Positions 56,417-64,000 of a stretch of DNA of 64,000 nt are shown here, in pieces (positions within the stretch are counted from its first letter, which is position 1; each line of letters opens with the position of its first letter). Below the pieces are notes generated by a model, which saw only the letters and a program-made list of their open reading frames with translations, searched no databases and had not been told where the DNA came from. Source of the DNA: Pontixanthobacter sp. CEM42 (GTDB taxonomy: Bacteria > Pseudomonadota > Alphaproteobacteria > Sphingomonadales > Sphingomonadaceae); the NCBI RefSeq assembly GCF_017812015.1, contig NZ_JADQTN010000001.1, positions 1,094,501 to 1,158,500 on the forward strand. Reading direction: 5' to 3'. The translations under genes were made by a program, and so were the position numbers.

Positions 56417-58069
56417 TCAGAAGCCGAAGCGCAAGCCAACAAGGGCCGATGCTGCGGTGAAGTCTTCAGCCGAAACGTCGCTGTCGAGGCTGTCGACGGC
56501 GATCGCCGCTCGTGCCGACAAACGTGACGAAATGCTGTGATTATAAGCTGCGGATGCGCCAATCGCAGTCACGTCACCAGCGAGATCAAACCCGCTATTG
56601 AAGTAGTTGTAATAAGCGTTGGTGCTGAAGTTGCCCCGCTGGCCAACTTCGCCCGACAGGAACAGCGCTGCGTAATACGACTCATCGGTCACACCATCTG
56701 CTGCGGCCAGAACGGTGCCCGGCGTCGCAATAAAGCGGCGGCGGTCATATCCAGCGCCCACACCTGCATTTAGACGGCCGATATTGGTCGAATAGCTTAC
56801 GGCGACACCGCGTGAACGGAAAATCGACGAGCGAACCGAGCCAAGCGCACCGTTGAGACAGTTTGCACCGTCTTGACCCGAGACACAGCCACCCAAACCG
56901 CCGGTAAGCGGATTACGACCGGCGGTGAATTCAGTCGGAAGGTTGGCGAGCGCGGTGTTCAACTGATTACCAAAGCCGGAAACAGTATCGTAGACCGATA
57001 CAGCCAATGAACTGCGGCTATTCGGCGCATATGACAGGCTACCGTAATAGCTTGTTGAATCGTAACGACGACCGACATTCGCCGTCAACGAAGTGCGGCT
57101 GCTTGGACGCCAGATTACACCAGCATCCCAAATCAGACCTGAAACGTCATAGGCAAGTTGGCGCGGCTGGCTAGTATCCGTAACGAACCGCCCGTCCGGG
57201 CCAATCACCGGATCGCCATTTACATCGCGCACTGCATCGCGGCTTGATACTTCGACATCCTCATATCCAATACCGGCAACCAGCGCGAGCGATGGAGTGA
57301 CCGGCAGCGAAATATCACCCCGGACATAGACATCGCGAAATCGCTGATCGAGATTGGAAATATCTTCCTGATTCCACCCGGCACCGACGCCAACGCCCAC
57401 TGGCAATGGTTCACCCGGACGGGTTGCGAGATGCACTTTCGCGCTCTGCGATACACTGTCATCGAAAACGTCAATTGGCGTTGCGCCTGGTGCGGTAACA
57501 AGACCATCCGGTGCTTCAACGCGGGTATAGCCGATACGGTAGTTCGCATTGACTTCGACATCGCCAGCGCGAGTGCTCAAAGTCGGACCTGCATAAGCAG
57601 AATAGATCTGACTATCGGTTCCGCGATCATCGAGCGATGCAAGGTTGGATGCACCATTGCCGTCAACACGGGTTTTGGCCGCAAGTGCCCCTGCTTCAAC
57701 GGTCAATACCTGCGGAACAATAGAGGCATATCCGCGCGCGACGCCGCTGATAGTATCGCTGTCCACGCTATCATCACCGTAACCAATGTTGCGTTCGTAG
57801 CGCAGCGATACAGAGCCGCCATTGTTGCGCCCTGTGATCGATGCATCAACGCCCGCAGCGACTTGGGTGTAGGTCACCACTTCATCGCCGGGGGACAACT
57901 CTGCAATCGCGATTTGCGAGACTTCGATATAGGGTTCGACATTGACTGCGCGAGTGCGCGAGTCACCTTCTTCATCGCTAGAATCCTGCGCCAGGGCAGG
58001 CGAAGCCGCGCTGATCGCTACGAGTGCACCGACCAAGGCGGTTGTGCGTTTAAGGGCGAGTTTTCTCAT
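56417..58069 (-). CDS. XrtA-locus outer-membrane beta-barrel protein
   Basis: A 550-residue protein with a signal peptide (residues 1-27, ending PALAQ). The mature part is made of alternating polar/hydrophobic strands typical of an outer-membrane barrel, ending in Gly-Leu-Arg-Phe-Gly-Phe, a C-terminal Phe signature for barrel insertion. It matches the barrel proteins of exosortase A loci and probably forms part of the export or anchoring apparatus. Two Cys lie in a loop (GGCVSGQDGANCLNG). Confidence 0.88.
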   Translation of the reverse strand: MRKLALKRTTALVGALVAISAASPALAQDSSDEEGDSRTRAVNVEPYIEVSQIAIAELSPGDEVVTYTQVAAGVDASITGRNNGGSVSLRYERNIGYGDDSVDSDTISGVARGYASIVPQVLTVEAGALAAKTRVDGNGASNLASLDDRGTDSQIYSAYAGPTLSTRAGDVEVNANYRIGYTRVEAPDGLVTAPGATPIDVFDDSVSQSAKVHLATRPGEPLPVGVGVGAGWNQEDISNLDQRFRDVYVRGDISLPVTPSLALVAGIGYEDVEVSSRDAVRDVNGDPVIGPDGRFVTDTSQPRQLAYDVSGLIWDAGVIWRPSSRTSLTANVGRRYDSTSYYGSLSYAPNSRSSLAVSVYDTVSGFGNQLNTALANLPTEFTAGRNPLTGGLGGCVSGQDGANCLNGALGSVRSSIFRSRGVAVSYSTNIGRLNAGVGAGYDRRRFIATPGTVLAAADGVTDESYYAALFLSGEVGQRGNFSTNAYYNYFNSGFDLAGDVTAIGASAAYNHSISSRLSARAAIAVDSLDSDVSAEDFTAASALVGLRFGF

Positions 58070-58075
58070 GACGGG

Positions 58076-59143
58076 TTATTCCCCATATCCATAGTAGGAG
58101 CCGAAATTCCGGCCGCTTGGACTGAAATGCGCTGCATTAAGCAGCAACTTGATGTCCGGACATGCGGAGAGGAGCTGGCAAGCATCCTCCAAAGCGCTTT
58201 GTCCGGTCTTATCCGCCCGTGCGACAAGCACTGCTTGCCCCACATGCTTTGCAAGCTCGGCTGCCGGTGATGCAGCCAAAGCAGGCGGAGAATCGAAGAT
58301 AATAATGCGGTTAGGCGCACCGACCGTCAGGCGATCGAGCACTTCGGCGGTGCGTTCACTGGCCAGATATTCGCTATCCGATGTCGTATTGCTTCCCGAT
58401 GGGAGCACCCATAAGCCAGGAATATCAGTGCCTAGCACCAAATCTTCCACGTGAACGTCTGGATCAGCAAGACAATCCATAAAGCCCGGCCCTTTGGGCA
58501 ATCCAAGAGTCGAGAGGATCGATGGTTTTGCGAAATCGCCGTCCACCAACAGCACTTCGCTGTCGCGCTCAGCCGCCATGGCAATCGCCAGATTGGTCGC
58601 GCAGAAGGTTTTGCCTTCGCCCGGATGCGGCGAGCAGATCAGCACGCGGCGTGAACGCCCCGTACCTTTTTCACGCGCAGCTTTGATCACTTGGCGTTTC
58701 ACGATGCGAAACTCTTCGATCAAGCCGGTGACCGTACCCTCAGGCACAATCATGCCCTGATCGCGCAAATGCTCGCGATCAATCTCATATTTCGGGCCTG
58801 ACAGCGTGATGGCGGAAACTTCCGGTTCAACCACGATCTCGCGCGATGCCGCTGGAACCGGTAGGTTTACCTCAGGTTCGGGCTGATATTCGGTCGGCAC
58901 AGCGGGTTTCGCAGCTGGCGCAGCTTCAACTGTTGCTGCGGGCTTTTCCGCTTGCTCCTTAGGCTCGGTGTCTTTCACCTTAACTTTGGCGCGCTTCATC
59001 TCGCGTTCGGGCAACTTGCCTTTGATTGGTGCTGCCGTGAACGGATCAAAGCCGAATGCGCCGCTGGCACGCTCGAACAGCGAGCCGTCAGTGCTACCGC
59101 CTTCGCCGTCTTTCGGGAGTGGGATGTTCTTATGTTCGGTCAT
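58076..59143 (-). CDS. XrtA-associated tyrosine autokinase
   Basis: A 355-residue BY-kinase-like protein. The first 130 residues are low complexity (Pro, Ala, Glu, Lys). The kinase domain has Walker A SPHPGEGKTFCATNLA, Walker A' VLLVDGDFAKPSIL and Walker B IIIFDSPPAL, and ends in a Tyr-rich tail (SYYGYGE) that can be autophosphorylated. It should regulate chain length with the upstream chain-length protein, as in Wzc split systems. I chose the ATG at 59143 (GGAG upstream). Confidence 0.92.
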   Translation of the reverse strand: MTEHKNIPLPKDGEGGSTDGSLFERASGAFGFDPFTAAPIKGKLPEREMKRAKVKVKDTEPKEQAEKPAATVEAAPAAKPAVPTEYQPEPEVNLPVPAASREIVVEPEVSAITLSGPKYEIDREHLRDQGMIVPEGTVTGLIEEFRIVKRQVIKAAREKGTGRSRRVLICSPHPGEGKTFCATNLAIAMAAERDSEVLLVDGDFAKPSILSTLGLPKGPGFMDCLADPDVHVEDLVLGTDIPGLWVLPSGSNTTSDSEYLASERTAEVLDRLTVGAPNRIIIFDSPPALAASPAAELAKHVGQAVLVARADKTGQSALEDACQLLSACPDIKLLLNAAHFSPSGRNFGSYYGYGE

Positions 59144-59153
59144 ATCCTGCTCC

Positions 59154-60674
59154 TCACGCCACCATTCCGCGCTGGACAAATTCCACCGCGAGTAGGACGA
59201 CGCACAAGGCCGCTAGGCCCGCACTGCCGGCGTAAAACATGCGCATGCGCTTGGTCCGCAACTCGCGCGCGGTGTCGGTCATTGTCTGTGAAATCGCGCC
59301 CAGCACCGGCAGATCAAGCGCGCGCTCAAGCTTGCCGGTGGTCGCGAATGTCGAACGGAGCTGACCGATGGCGAAGGCAGCGCCAACACCGGCAGCAATG
59401 CCTGCGATCAGTACGCCGATCAGCAATAGAGGCCGGTTCGGTGCCGATGGCACGCGCGGCATAGTTGGCGGATCGATCACTTCAAATTTGAACGAACTGC
59501 GCTCATTGTCGACCTGCCCGCGCAGCTTCATTTCCTCGCGGTCCTGAAGCAACTCGTCATATTTGTCTTTGAGCACTTCGTAGTCGCGGCTGATGCGGTT
59601 CGCTTCAGCAGCAACCGCGGGCTCGTTGGCCGCGCTGGCCAGCAAACTCGACTCTTCAGATTTGAGCGCTGCCTGACGCGCGAGAAGTGCCTGCACATTA
59701 GCCTGGCGGTCCGCCTTAATGGCAATCAACGAGCTATAGGCCGGGTTAGTGGAACCAACGCTGTTCGGATTTTCATTGGCCGCCTGCACGCGCAAAGCCG
59801 CAATCTGTTTCTGGATCGCTATGACGTCTGGATGGCTCTCACGTTTCCCGCTCGCTTGCATCGTTGCGAGTTGTGACATCGCGTTGGAAAGCGCTTGGCG
59901 CGCTCCGCCAACCGCGCCAGGGGTTGTGATGGTACGCGGCGTTCCCGCCAACTGACCATTGATCGCCGCGAGTGCGCTTTGTGCAGCTGCAAGATCAGCT
60001 TCAACATCGCGCAGTTCGGTGCGCAATTGTCGACGCTTGTTCGATAGCGTGTCGCTGCCACCGATCAGATCGGGGTTTTCCGCTTCAAAAGCCAAGCGGC
60101 GCTGCTCCGCGGCTTCTAGCTCACGCTTCCGCTCTTCCAATTGCTGGTCGAGGAACACAATGGTTTCAGCTACGTCGCCGCGCGCTCCGGCGATGTTTTC
60201 CTCGCGGAAAATATCGATCAGCTTCTGTACTACGCTTTGTGCCAGAGCAGCGTTCTCGCCATCAGACAGGTCGCCTTTGCCAATTTCAGCTTTCAGTTCG
60301 AAGAGATTGTCCTCTTCGCTCTTCACGGTAACTTTCTCGGTAAGCCCTTCGATAGCGCTTTCCATGTCGCGCGGCGTTTTAACTTCGTCGCCCAGCTTGG
60401 TTGAACGGACGACCTTCTCCAGATTGACCTTACTTGCCAATGTCTGGCGAACGCGGGCAATATCCTGCTTGCCGGCACCTTTGATACCAAGCTGATCGGA
60501 CAAAACATCATCGAGCTGCACGTAAATCCGTGCTTCCGATTCGTAGGAGTTGGGGATCATCGCGACCACCAGCCAACCCAGAACGCACACGCCCCAAGCC
60601 ACGCCGAGCGCTAACCAGCGCCTGTGCCAGACCGAGAAAAGCGCTGCGCGCAGATCTTCAAATACTTCGTTCAT
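59154..60674 (-). CDS. XrtA-associated polysaccharide chain-length determinant
   Basis: A 506-residue Wzz-type inner-membrane protein. It has a first helix near residues 22-40, a long periplasmic coiled-coil stretch (170-390), and a second helix near 420-445, then a cytoplasmic loop and a last helix near 478-498. It controls polymer length with the kinase. The gene ends ten bases before the kinase start. Confidence 0.9.
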   Translation of the reverse strand: MNEVFEDLRAALFSVWHRRWLALGVAWGVCVLGWLVVAMIPNSYESEARIYVQLDDVLSDQLGIKGAGKQDIARVRQTLASKVNLEKVVRSTKLGDEVKTPRDMESAIEGLTEKVTVKSEEDNLFELKAEIGKGDLSDGENAALAQSVVQKLIDIFREENIAGARGDVAETIVFLDQQLEERKRELEAAEQRRLAFEAENPDLIGGSDTLSNKRRQLRTELRDVEADLAAAQSALAAINGQLAGTPRTITTPGAVGGARQALSNAMSQLATMQASGKRESHPDVIAIQKQIAALRVQAANENPNSVGSTNPAYSSLIAIKADRQANVQALLARQAALKSEESSLLASAANEPAVAAEANRISRDYEVLKDKYDELLQDREEMKLRGQVDNERSSFKFEVIDPPTMPRVPSAPNRPLLLIGVLIAGIAAGVGAAFAIGQLRSTFATTGKLERALDLPVLGAISQTMTDTARELRTKRMRMFYAGSAGLAALCVVLLAVEFVQRGMVA

Positions 60675-60690
60675 GCTGTGTGCCGATCCC

Positions 60691-61335
60691 TCAGAACATG
60701 CTTTCCGGGATGATGATCACATCGCCGGGTTGGAGGAGAACATTCGCGCGGCTGTCGCCCTTCTTCAGAAGGTCGCCTAGGCGCAACGAGTACTCAGCTT
60801 GCTGGCCGGTCGACTTGTTGCGACGGATCAGCTTCGAACGGTTGCCCGCTGCGAATTCGGACAGGCCGCCAACGGCGATCAGCGCGTCGAGCACGGTCAT
60901 ATTGGCACGGTATGGCAGCGATGCGGGCTGCTCGGTCGCGCCGATGATACGGATACGTTGGCTGATTGCACCTTCGAACTTGGTCACAATGACCGAGACC
61001 AGAGGTTCCTCGATATATTGCGAAAGCTGCAGACGGATATCTTGCGCCAGCATCGACGGCGTTTTACCCACGGCAGGCATATCCGTAACTAGCGGTGTAG
61101 TGATGCGCCCATCAGGACGGACCTGAATTTTCTCGGCCCCCAGTTCAGGGTTGCGCCATACATGGATTGTCAGCTCGTCCAGAGCACCGATCAGATATTC
61201 TTCGCCGGGCTGATCTTGAGCGGTCACGGTTGATGCTGGAGGAAGCTGCGCGCCACCGGCGGCACAGCCTGCTAGTGAGAGTGCAGCCAAAGCGCTGCCT
61301 GCGAGCAGTTTCGAGAAACGTTTAGTACTGGGCAT
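60691..61335 (-). CDS. XrtA-associated exopolysaccharide export lipoprotein (Wza-like)
   Basis: A 214-residue lipoprotein with lipobox LAGC (Cys24). The Poly_export domain (IGALDELTIHVWRNPEL through PDGRITTPLV) and a SLBB domain (RIIGATEQPASLPYRANMTVLDAL) follow. It should form the outer-membrane export channel or its periplasmic part. The ATG at 61335 is favoured over a TTG at 61365. It is the first gene of the export part of the operon. Confidence 0.92.
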   Translation of the reverse strand: MPSTKRFSKLLAGSALAALSLAGCAAGGAQLPPASTVTAQDQPGEEYLIGALDELTIHVWRNPELGAEKIQVRPDGRITTPLVTDMPAVGKTPSMLAQDIRLQLSQYIEEPLVSVIVTKFEGAISQRIRIIGATEQPASLPYRANMTVLDALIAVGGLSEFAAGNRSKLIRRNKSTGQQAEYSLRLGDLLKKGDSRANVLLQPGDVIIIPESMF

Positions 61336-61499
61336 CGATGCGCATCCTTGCCGTTGAGCGGGCAATTCAGCGCAAGGTCGGAGCTACCGGCCTACCACTA
61401 CCCGCGGATATGAGGATGGCTTCTCGCGAAAAAGGGTGAACATACCGTTAGCCTTTTTGCGTTTACGGCTGTTTAGGATGTTGCAGTCCCAAAGCGGGA

Positions 61500-61538
61500 C
61501 ACATTGAAACAAAACGTTAATTCGAGTGATTCGGTCAA
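61500..61538 (-). promoter_or_regulatory. Possible promoter of the export operon
   Basis: Between the decarboxylase stop and the export gene lie about 205 bases with no gene. On the minus strand TTGACC at 61538-61533 matches a -35 element well; no equally good -10 follows, the best being a weak AT-rich hexamer 17-18 bases on. A small GTCCC/GGGAC hairpin lies at 61486-61500. Confidence 0.25.
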
Positions 61539-61540
61539 AA

Positions 61541-62773
61541 TCAGACCAGAATCTCGCGGGCAGCGCCCTGTCCGAGGAAGTCGGATGGCGATGCGGTGGC
61601 CCCGTATGCGCCCGCACAAAAAACGACGACCAAATCACCAACTTCGGCTCTTGGAAGATGCGCTTTGTCAGCCAAACGATCGAGTGGAGTGCACAAACAC
61701 CCTACGATATTGGCCTCTTCGGAAGGTTCAGAATCATATTTCGTTGCGATTGCCGATGGGTAATTGCGGCGCACCACCGTGCCAAAGTTCCCTGACGCTG
61801 CAAGTTGGTGATGCAATCCCCCGTCGGTGATCAAGTAGGTCATGTCATGGCTGACTTTGCGATCAACGACCTCAGTCAGATAAACACCCGCTTCGCCAAC
61901 GAGGTAGCGACCGAGTTCGATGCACAACTCGGTCTCGGTGAGGTTTGTTGGAAGGTCAGCGAACCGCTCTTCCAATGCCGCGCCAATTGCCGCGATATCG
62001 ATGGGTTCATCTCCGTGGAAATACGGGATGCCCAATCCACCGCCCATGTTGAGCTTCGGCAGAGGTTTGCCGATTTCAGTCGCAAGCTGATCCGCGAGAT
62101 CGAGCACATTTGCCTGCGCTTCAATAATCGCATCAGCGCTCAGCGCCTGACTGCCAGTGAAGATATGCAGTCCGCGCCACTCAGCACCTGCAGCAATGAT
62201 CTCCTTCGCCAGCGCAGGTACGCGCTTTTGATCGACGCCGAATGGTTTGGCGCCGCCTCCCATCTTCATTCCCGAGCCGCGTAGTTCGAAGTCAGGGTTT
62301 ACCCGGATCGCCATTCGCGGGACCGCGCCGATACGTTCAGCGATAGCAATCGCCCGGCGCGCTTCATTTTCGGACTCCAGATTAAGCGTTACTCCTGCAC
62401 GCAGAGCAGCTTCCAACTCGTCATCACGCTTACCTGGGCCAGCGAAGCTGATCTTGGTGGGGTCAAGACTGGCCATTTGCGCCATGGTCAGCTCGCCGCT
62501 TGAGGCAATATCGAAGCCGTCCACCAGCGTGGCCATATGTTCGAGAACAGGTGCGAAAGGATTGGCTTTAATAGCATAGTTGATGGTGAGCCGATCGGGC
62601 ATGGCAGCGCGCAAATCGGCGACGCGCTTGGTTAGATGCTCGCGCGAATAGACGAACAATGGCGTTGCCCCGCCCTGCTCCACCAATTCACGCGCGGTCA
62701 TGCCGCCAACGCTTAGCTGACCATCCTTGATGGCATAGCCTGCAGGTATGGGGCCGAGCGGTTTCGGTTTCAT
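61541..62773 (-). CDS. XrtA-associated PLP-dependent decarboxylase
   Basis: A 410-residue fold III decarboxylase of the diaminopimelate/ornithine decarboxylase type. The PLP Lys is in YAIKANPFAP, the phosphate-binding Gly-rich loop is NMGGGLGIPYF, and the C-terminal GCLCTPLDRLADKA carries the active-site Cys and Asp. The exosortase A-linked subfamily acts with the adjacent acyl-CoA ligase; the amino-acid substrate is not known. The start overlaps the ligase stop by four bases. Confidence 0.92.
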   Translation of the reverse strand: MKPKPLGPIPAGYAIKDGQLSVGGMTARELVEQGGATPLFVYSREHLTKRVADLRAAMPDRLTINYAIKANPFAPVLEHMATLVDGFDIASSGELTMAQMASLDPTKISFAGPGKRDDELEAALRAGVTLNLESENEARRAIAIAERIGAVPRMAIRVNPDFELRGSGMKMGGGAKPFGVDQKRVPALAKEIIAAGAEWRGLHIFTGSQALSADAIIEAQANVLDLADQLATEIGKPLPKLNMGGGLGIPYFHGDEPIDIAAIGAALEERFADLPTNLTETELCIELGRYLVGEAGVYLTEVVDRKVSHDMTYLITDGGLHHQLAASGNFGTVVRRNYPSAIATKYDSEPSEEANIVGCLCTPLDRLADKAHLPRAEVGDLVVVFCAGAYGATASPSDFLGQGAAREILV

Positions 62774-64000
62774 GCCCCGATCTCTTCCATTATCTCTTTG
62801 GCAAGGGCCGTCCGGTCGAGCTTTCCATTCGGGTTTAGCGGCATTGCGTCTTTCCAGTGGATCACATGGGGCTGCATAAAGTTGGGAAGCTCCTTAGCCA
62901 GCGCTTTGGGCAATTGCGCCTCAGCATCCTCTGCATCATGGGCAGCGCGAACGACAAGGTGTATCGCATGACCAAGCCGATCATTTGTAACACCCAGCGC
63001 TACCGCTTCTGCCACAAGATCAGTTGCCCGCGCTGCGTCTTCGATCTCTTGCGGGCTTATCCGGTTGCCTGCGCTTTTGATCATCGCATCGCGGCGCCCG
63101 ACAAAATAGAGCAAGCCGTCTGCCTCGCGTTTGACCCGGTCGCCGGACCATACTGCTGTTCCGCCATATTCTGAACTTTCCGGCGAAGCTTTGAACCGCT
63201 CTGCCGTCCGTTCGCTATCCTGCCAGTACCCTTGCGCAACCAAAGGCCCGCAATGCACTAGCTCACCCTCTTCGTCCGGATCGGCGACATTGCCATCGTC
63301 ATCGATGACCATGATCTCGGCGAACGGGATGGCACGGCCCATAGACGTCGGGTGGCTCTCAACCAATTCGGGATCAAGGAAGGTCGAACGAAAAGCTTCT
63401 GTCAGACCGTACATGGGAAACAAGCGTGCCTGCGGGAAGATGTCGCGTAAATCTTCGACCAGTTCTTCGGTCAAAGCACCGCCACTGTTGGTTAAACGGC
63501 GCAGGGGTGCACTGGCCTCGGCAGGCCATTCCAGTTCGGTTAATTGCACCCAAAGCGGCGGGACGGCAGCAAGCGTTGTGACACCATACTTTTCGCATGC
63601 TCTCGCGACGTCGCGCGGGAACAGGTAGTCGAGCGGTACAACAGAAGCACCCGCATACCAGCTACTTAGAAGTTGGTTCTGACCATAATCGAAAGATAGT
63701 GGCAGCACGCCCAGCGTGACGTCATCCGGCTCCATTCCGAGATAATATGCCACACTGACGGCTCCCAACCACAGATTGGCATGGCTCAGCATGACGCCTT
63801 TGGGTCGCCCTGTTGAGCCGCTGGTATAGAGGATAGCGCACAGATCGTCGGTATTGGCCTTCGATGCTGACATCGGCTCAGCGACGTCATCTAGCGCGTC
63901 GAGCACATCATTCTCGTCAATCGCTTCGCAGCCTACCGGCAAGTCGCCATCCTCAAGCGAAGCCAAACGCGCCTTAGTACCGAGCAGCATAGCGGCACCG
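62770..64000 (-). CDS. XrtA-associated acyl-CoA ligase, 3' part (open at right edge)
   Basis: An AMP-forming ligase; about 409 residues are visible and the N-terminal hundred or so lie past the window. AMP motif ILYTSGSTGRPKGVMLSH is present, then PMYGLTEAFRS, the hinge (WSGDRV) and the catalytic Lys in PNGKLDRTALAKE. An ATG at 63990 is internal. It probably activates an acid for transfer to a carrier protein encoded further upstream. Confidence 0.9.
   Translation of the reverse strand, partial: GAAMLLGTKARLASLEDGDLPVGCEAIDENDVLDALDDVAEPMSASKANTDDLCAILYTSGSTGRPKGVMLSHANLWLGAVSVAYYLGMEPDDVTLGVLPLSFDYGQNQLLSSWYAGASVVPLDYLFPRDVARACEKYGVTTLAAVPPLWVQLTELEWPAEASAPLRRLTNSGGALTEELVEDLRDIFPQARLFPMYGLTEAFRSTFLDPELVESHPTSMGRAIPFAEIMVIDDDGNVADPDEEGELVHCGPLVAQGYWQDSERTAERFKASPESSEYGGTAVWSGDRVKREADGLLYFVGRRDAMIKSAGNRISPQEIEDAARATDLVAEAVALGVTNDRLGHAIHLVVRAAHDAEDAEAQLPKALAKELPNFMQPHVIHWKDAMPLNPNGKLDRTALAKEIMEEIGA

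Noticed and set aside
1-64000. tRNA, rRNA, CRISPR, insertion sequence or prophage
   Set aside because: No clover-leaf-like inserts, repeat arrays, transposase or phage gene motifs were noticed; nearly all sequence is explained by core genes. A dedicated scan was not possible.

Overview
The window is chromosomal DNA from an alphaproteobacterium, most likely order Sphingomonadales, family Erythrobacteraceae (inference). The grounds are the intact 14-gene nuo operon with alphaproteobacterial gene order, the nuoN-birA-coaX-rnj-DUF1467 tail, the rne/amidase/PBP1A/prfB neighbourhood, RNase E together with RNase J, a fabA-fabB-fabI operon, and an exosortase A (XrtA) exopolysaccharide locus. No rRNA, tRNA, CRISPR array, insertion sequence or prophage gene was recognised. 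Coding density is very high and most genes are on the minus strand.

Layout. 1-4721: a partial unknown gene, a nucleotidyltransferase-like membrane protein and a degenerate Hpt-like protein (all minus), then a divergent 872-residue membrane-anchored coiled-coil protein (plus). 4726-23937: one long minus-strand block, nuoA to nuoN followed by birA, coaX, rnj and a DUF1467 gene. Six extra small genes sit inside the nuo genes, five of them membrane or exported proteins joined to their neighbours by 1-8 nt stop/start overlaps; four (55, 61, 47 and 54 aa) are very short. 24030-30964: a beta-propeller lipoprotein with an aldehyde dehydrogenase, a thiolase, a small lipoprotein, an SH3 protein, a hydroxyacid dehydrogenase and an alpha/beta hydrolase. 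30976-33587: fabA-fabB-fabI for unsaturated fatty acids. 33689-39153: a methyltransferase with a lipoprotein signal, prfB, PBP1A and a cell-wall amidase. 39154-42348: RNase E with a long, apparently structured leader. 42425-47403: a methyltransferase, haloalkane dehalogenase, SDR, sdhB, a thioesterase and zapE. 47407-48366: an RpfF-family (DSF synthase) homologue. 48519-64000: the XrtA exopolysaccharide locus, still open at the right edge.

How the genes fit together. The nuo genes encode the whole proton-pumping NADH dehydrogenase, and sdhB gives the iron-sulfur subunit of complex II. Fab, PBP1A and amidase genes serve the envelope. The XrtA locus encodes an outer-membrane export lipoprotein, chain-length regulator, tyrosine autokinase, beta-barrel protein, AAA ATPase, deacetylase, FemAB-like transferase, glycosyltransferase, exosortase and amidotransferase, preceded by a PLP decarboxylase and acyl-CoA ligase. 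The RpfF homologue beside it suggests a fatty-acid signal could be tied to exopolysaccharide production (inference).

Most interesting points: the chain of overlapping small genes inside the nuo operon, including a paralogous pair of two-helix membrane peptides; the RpfF homologue next to the XrtA locus; and mutually exclusive hairpins in the rne leader.
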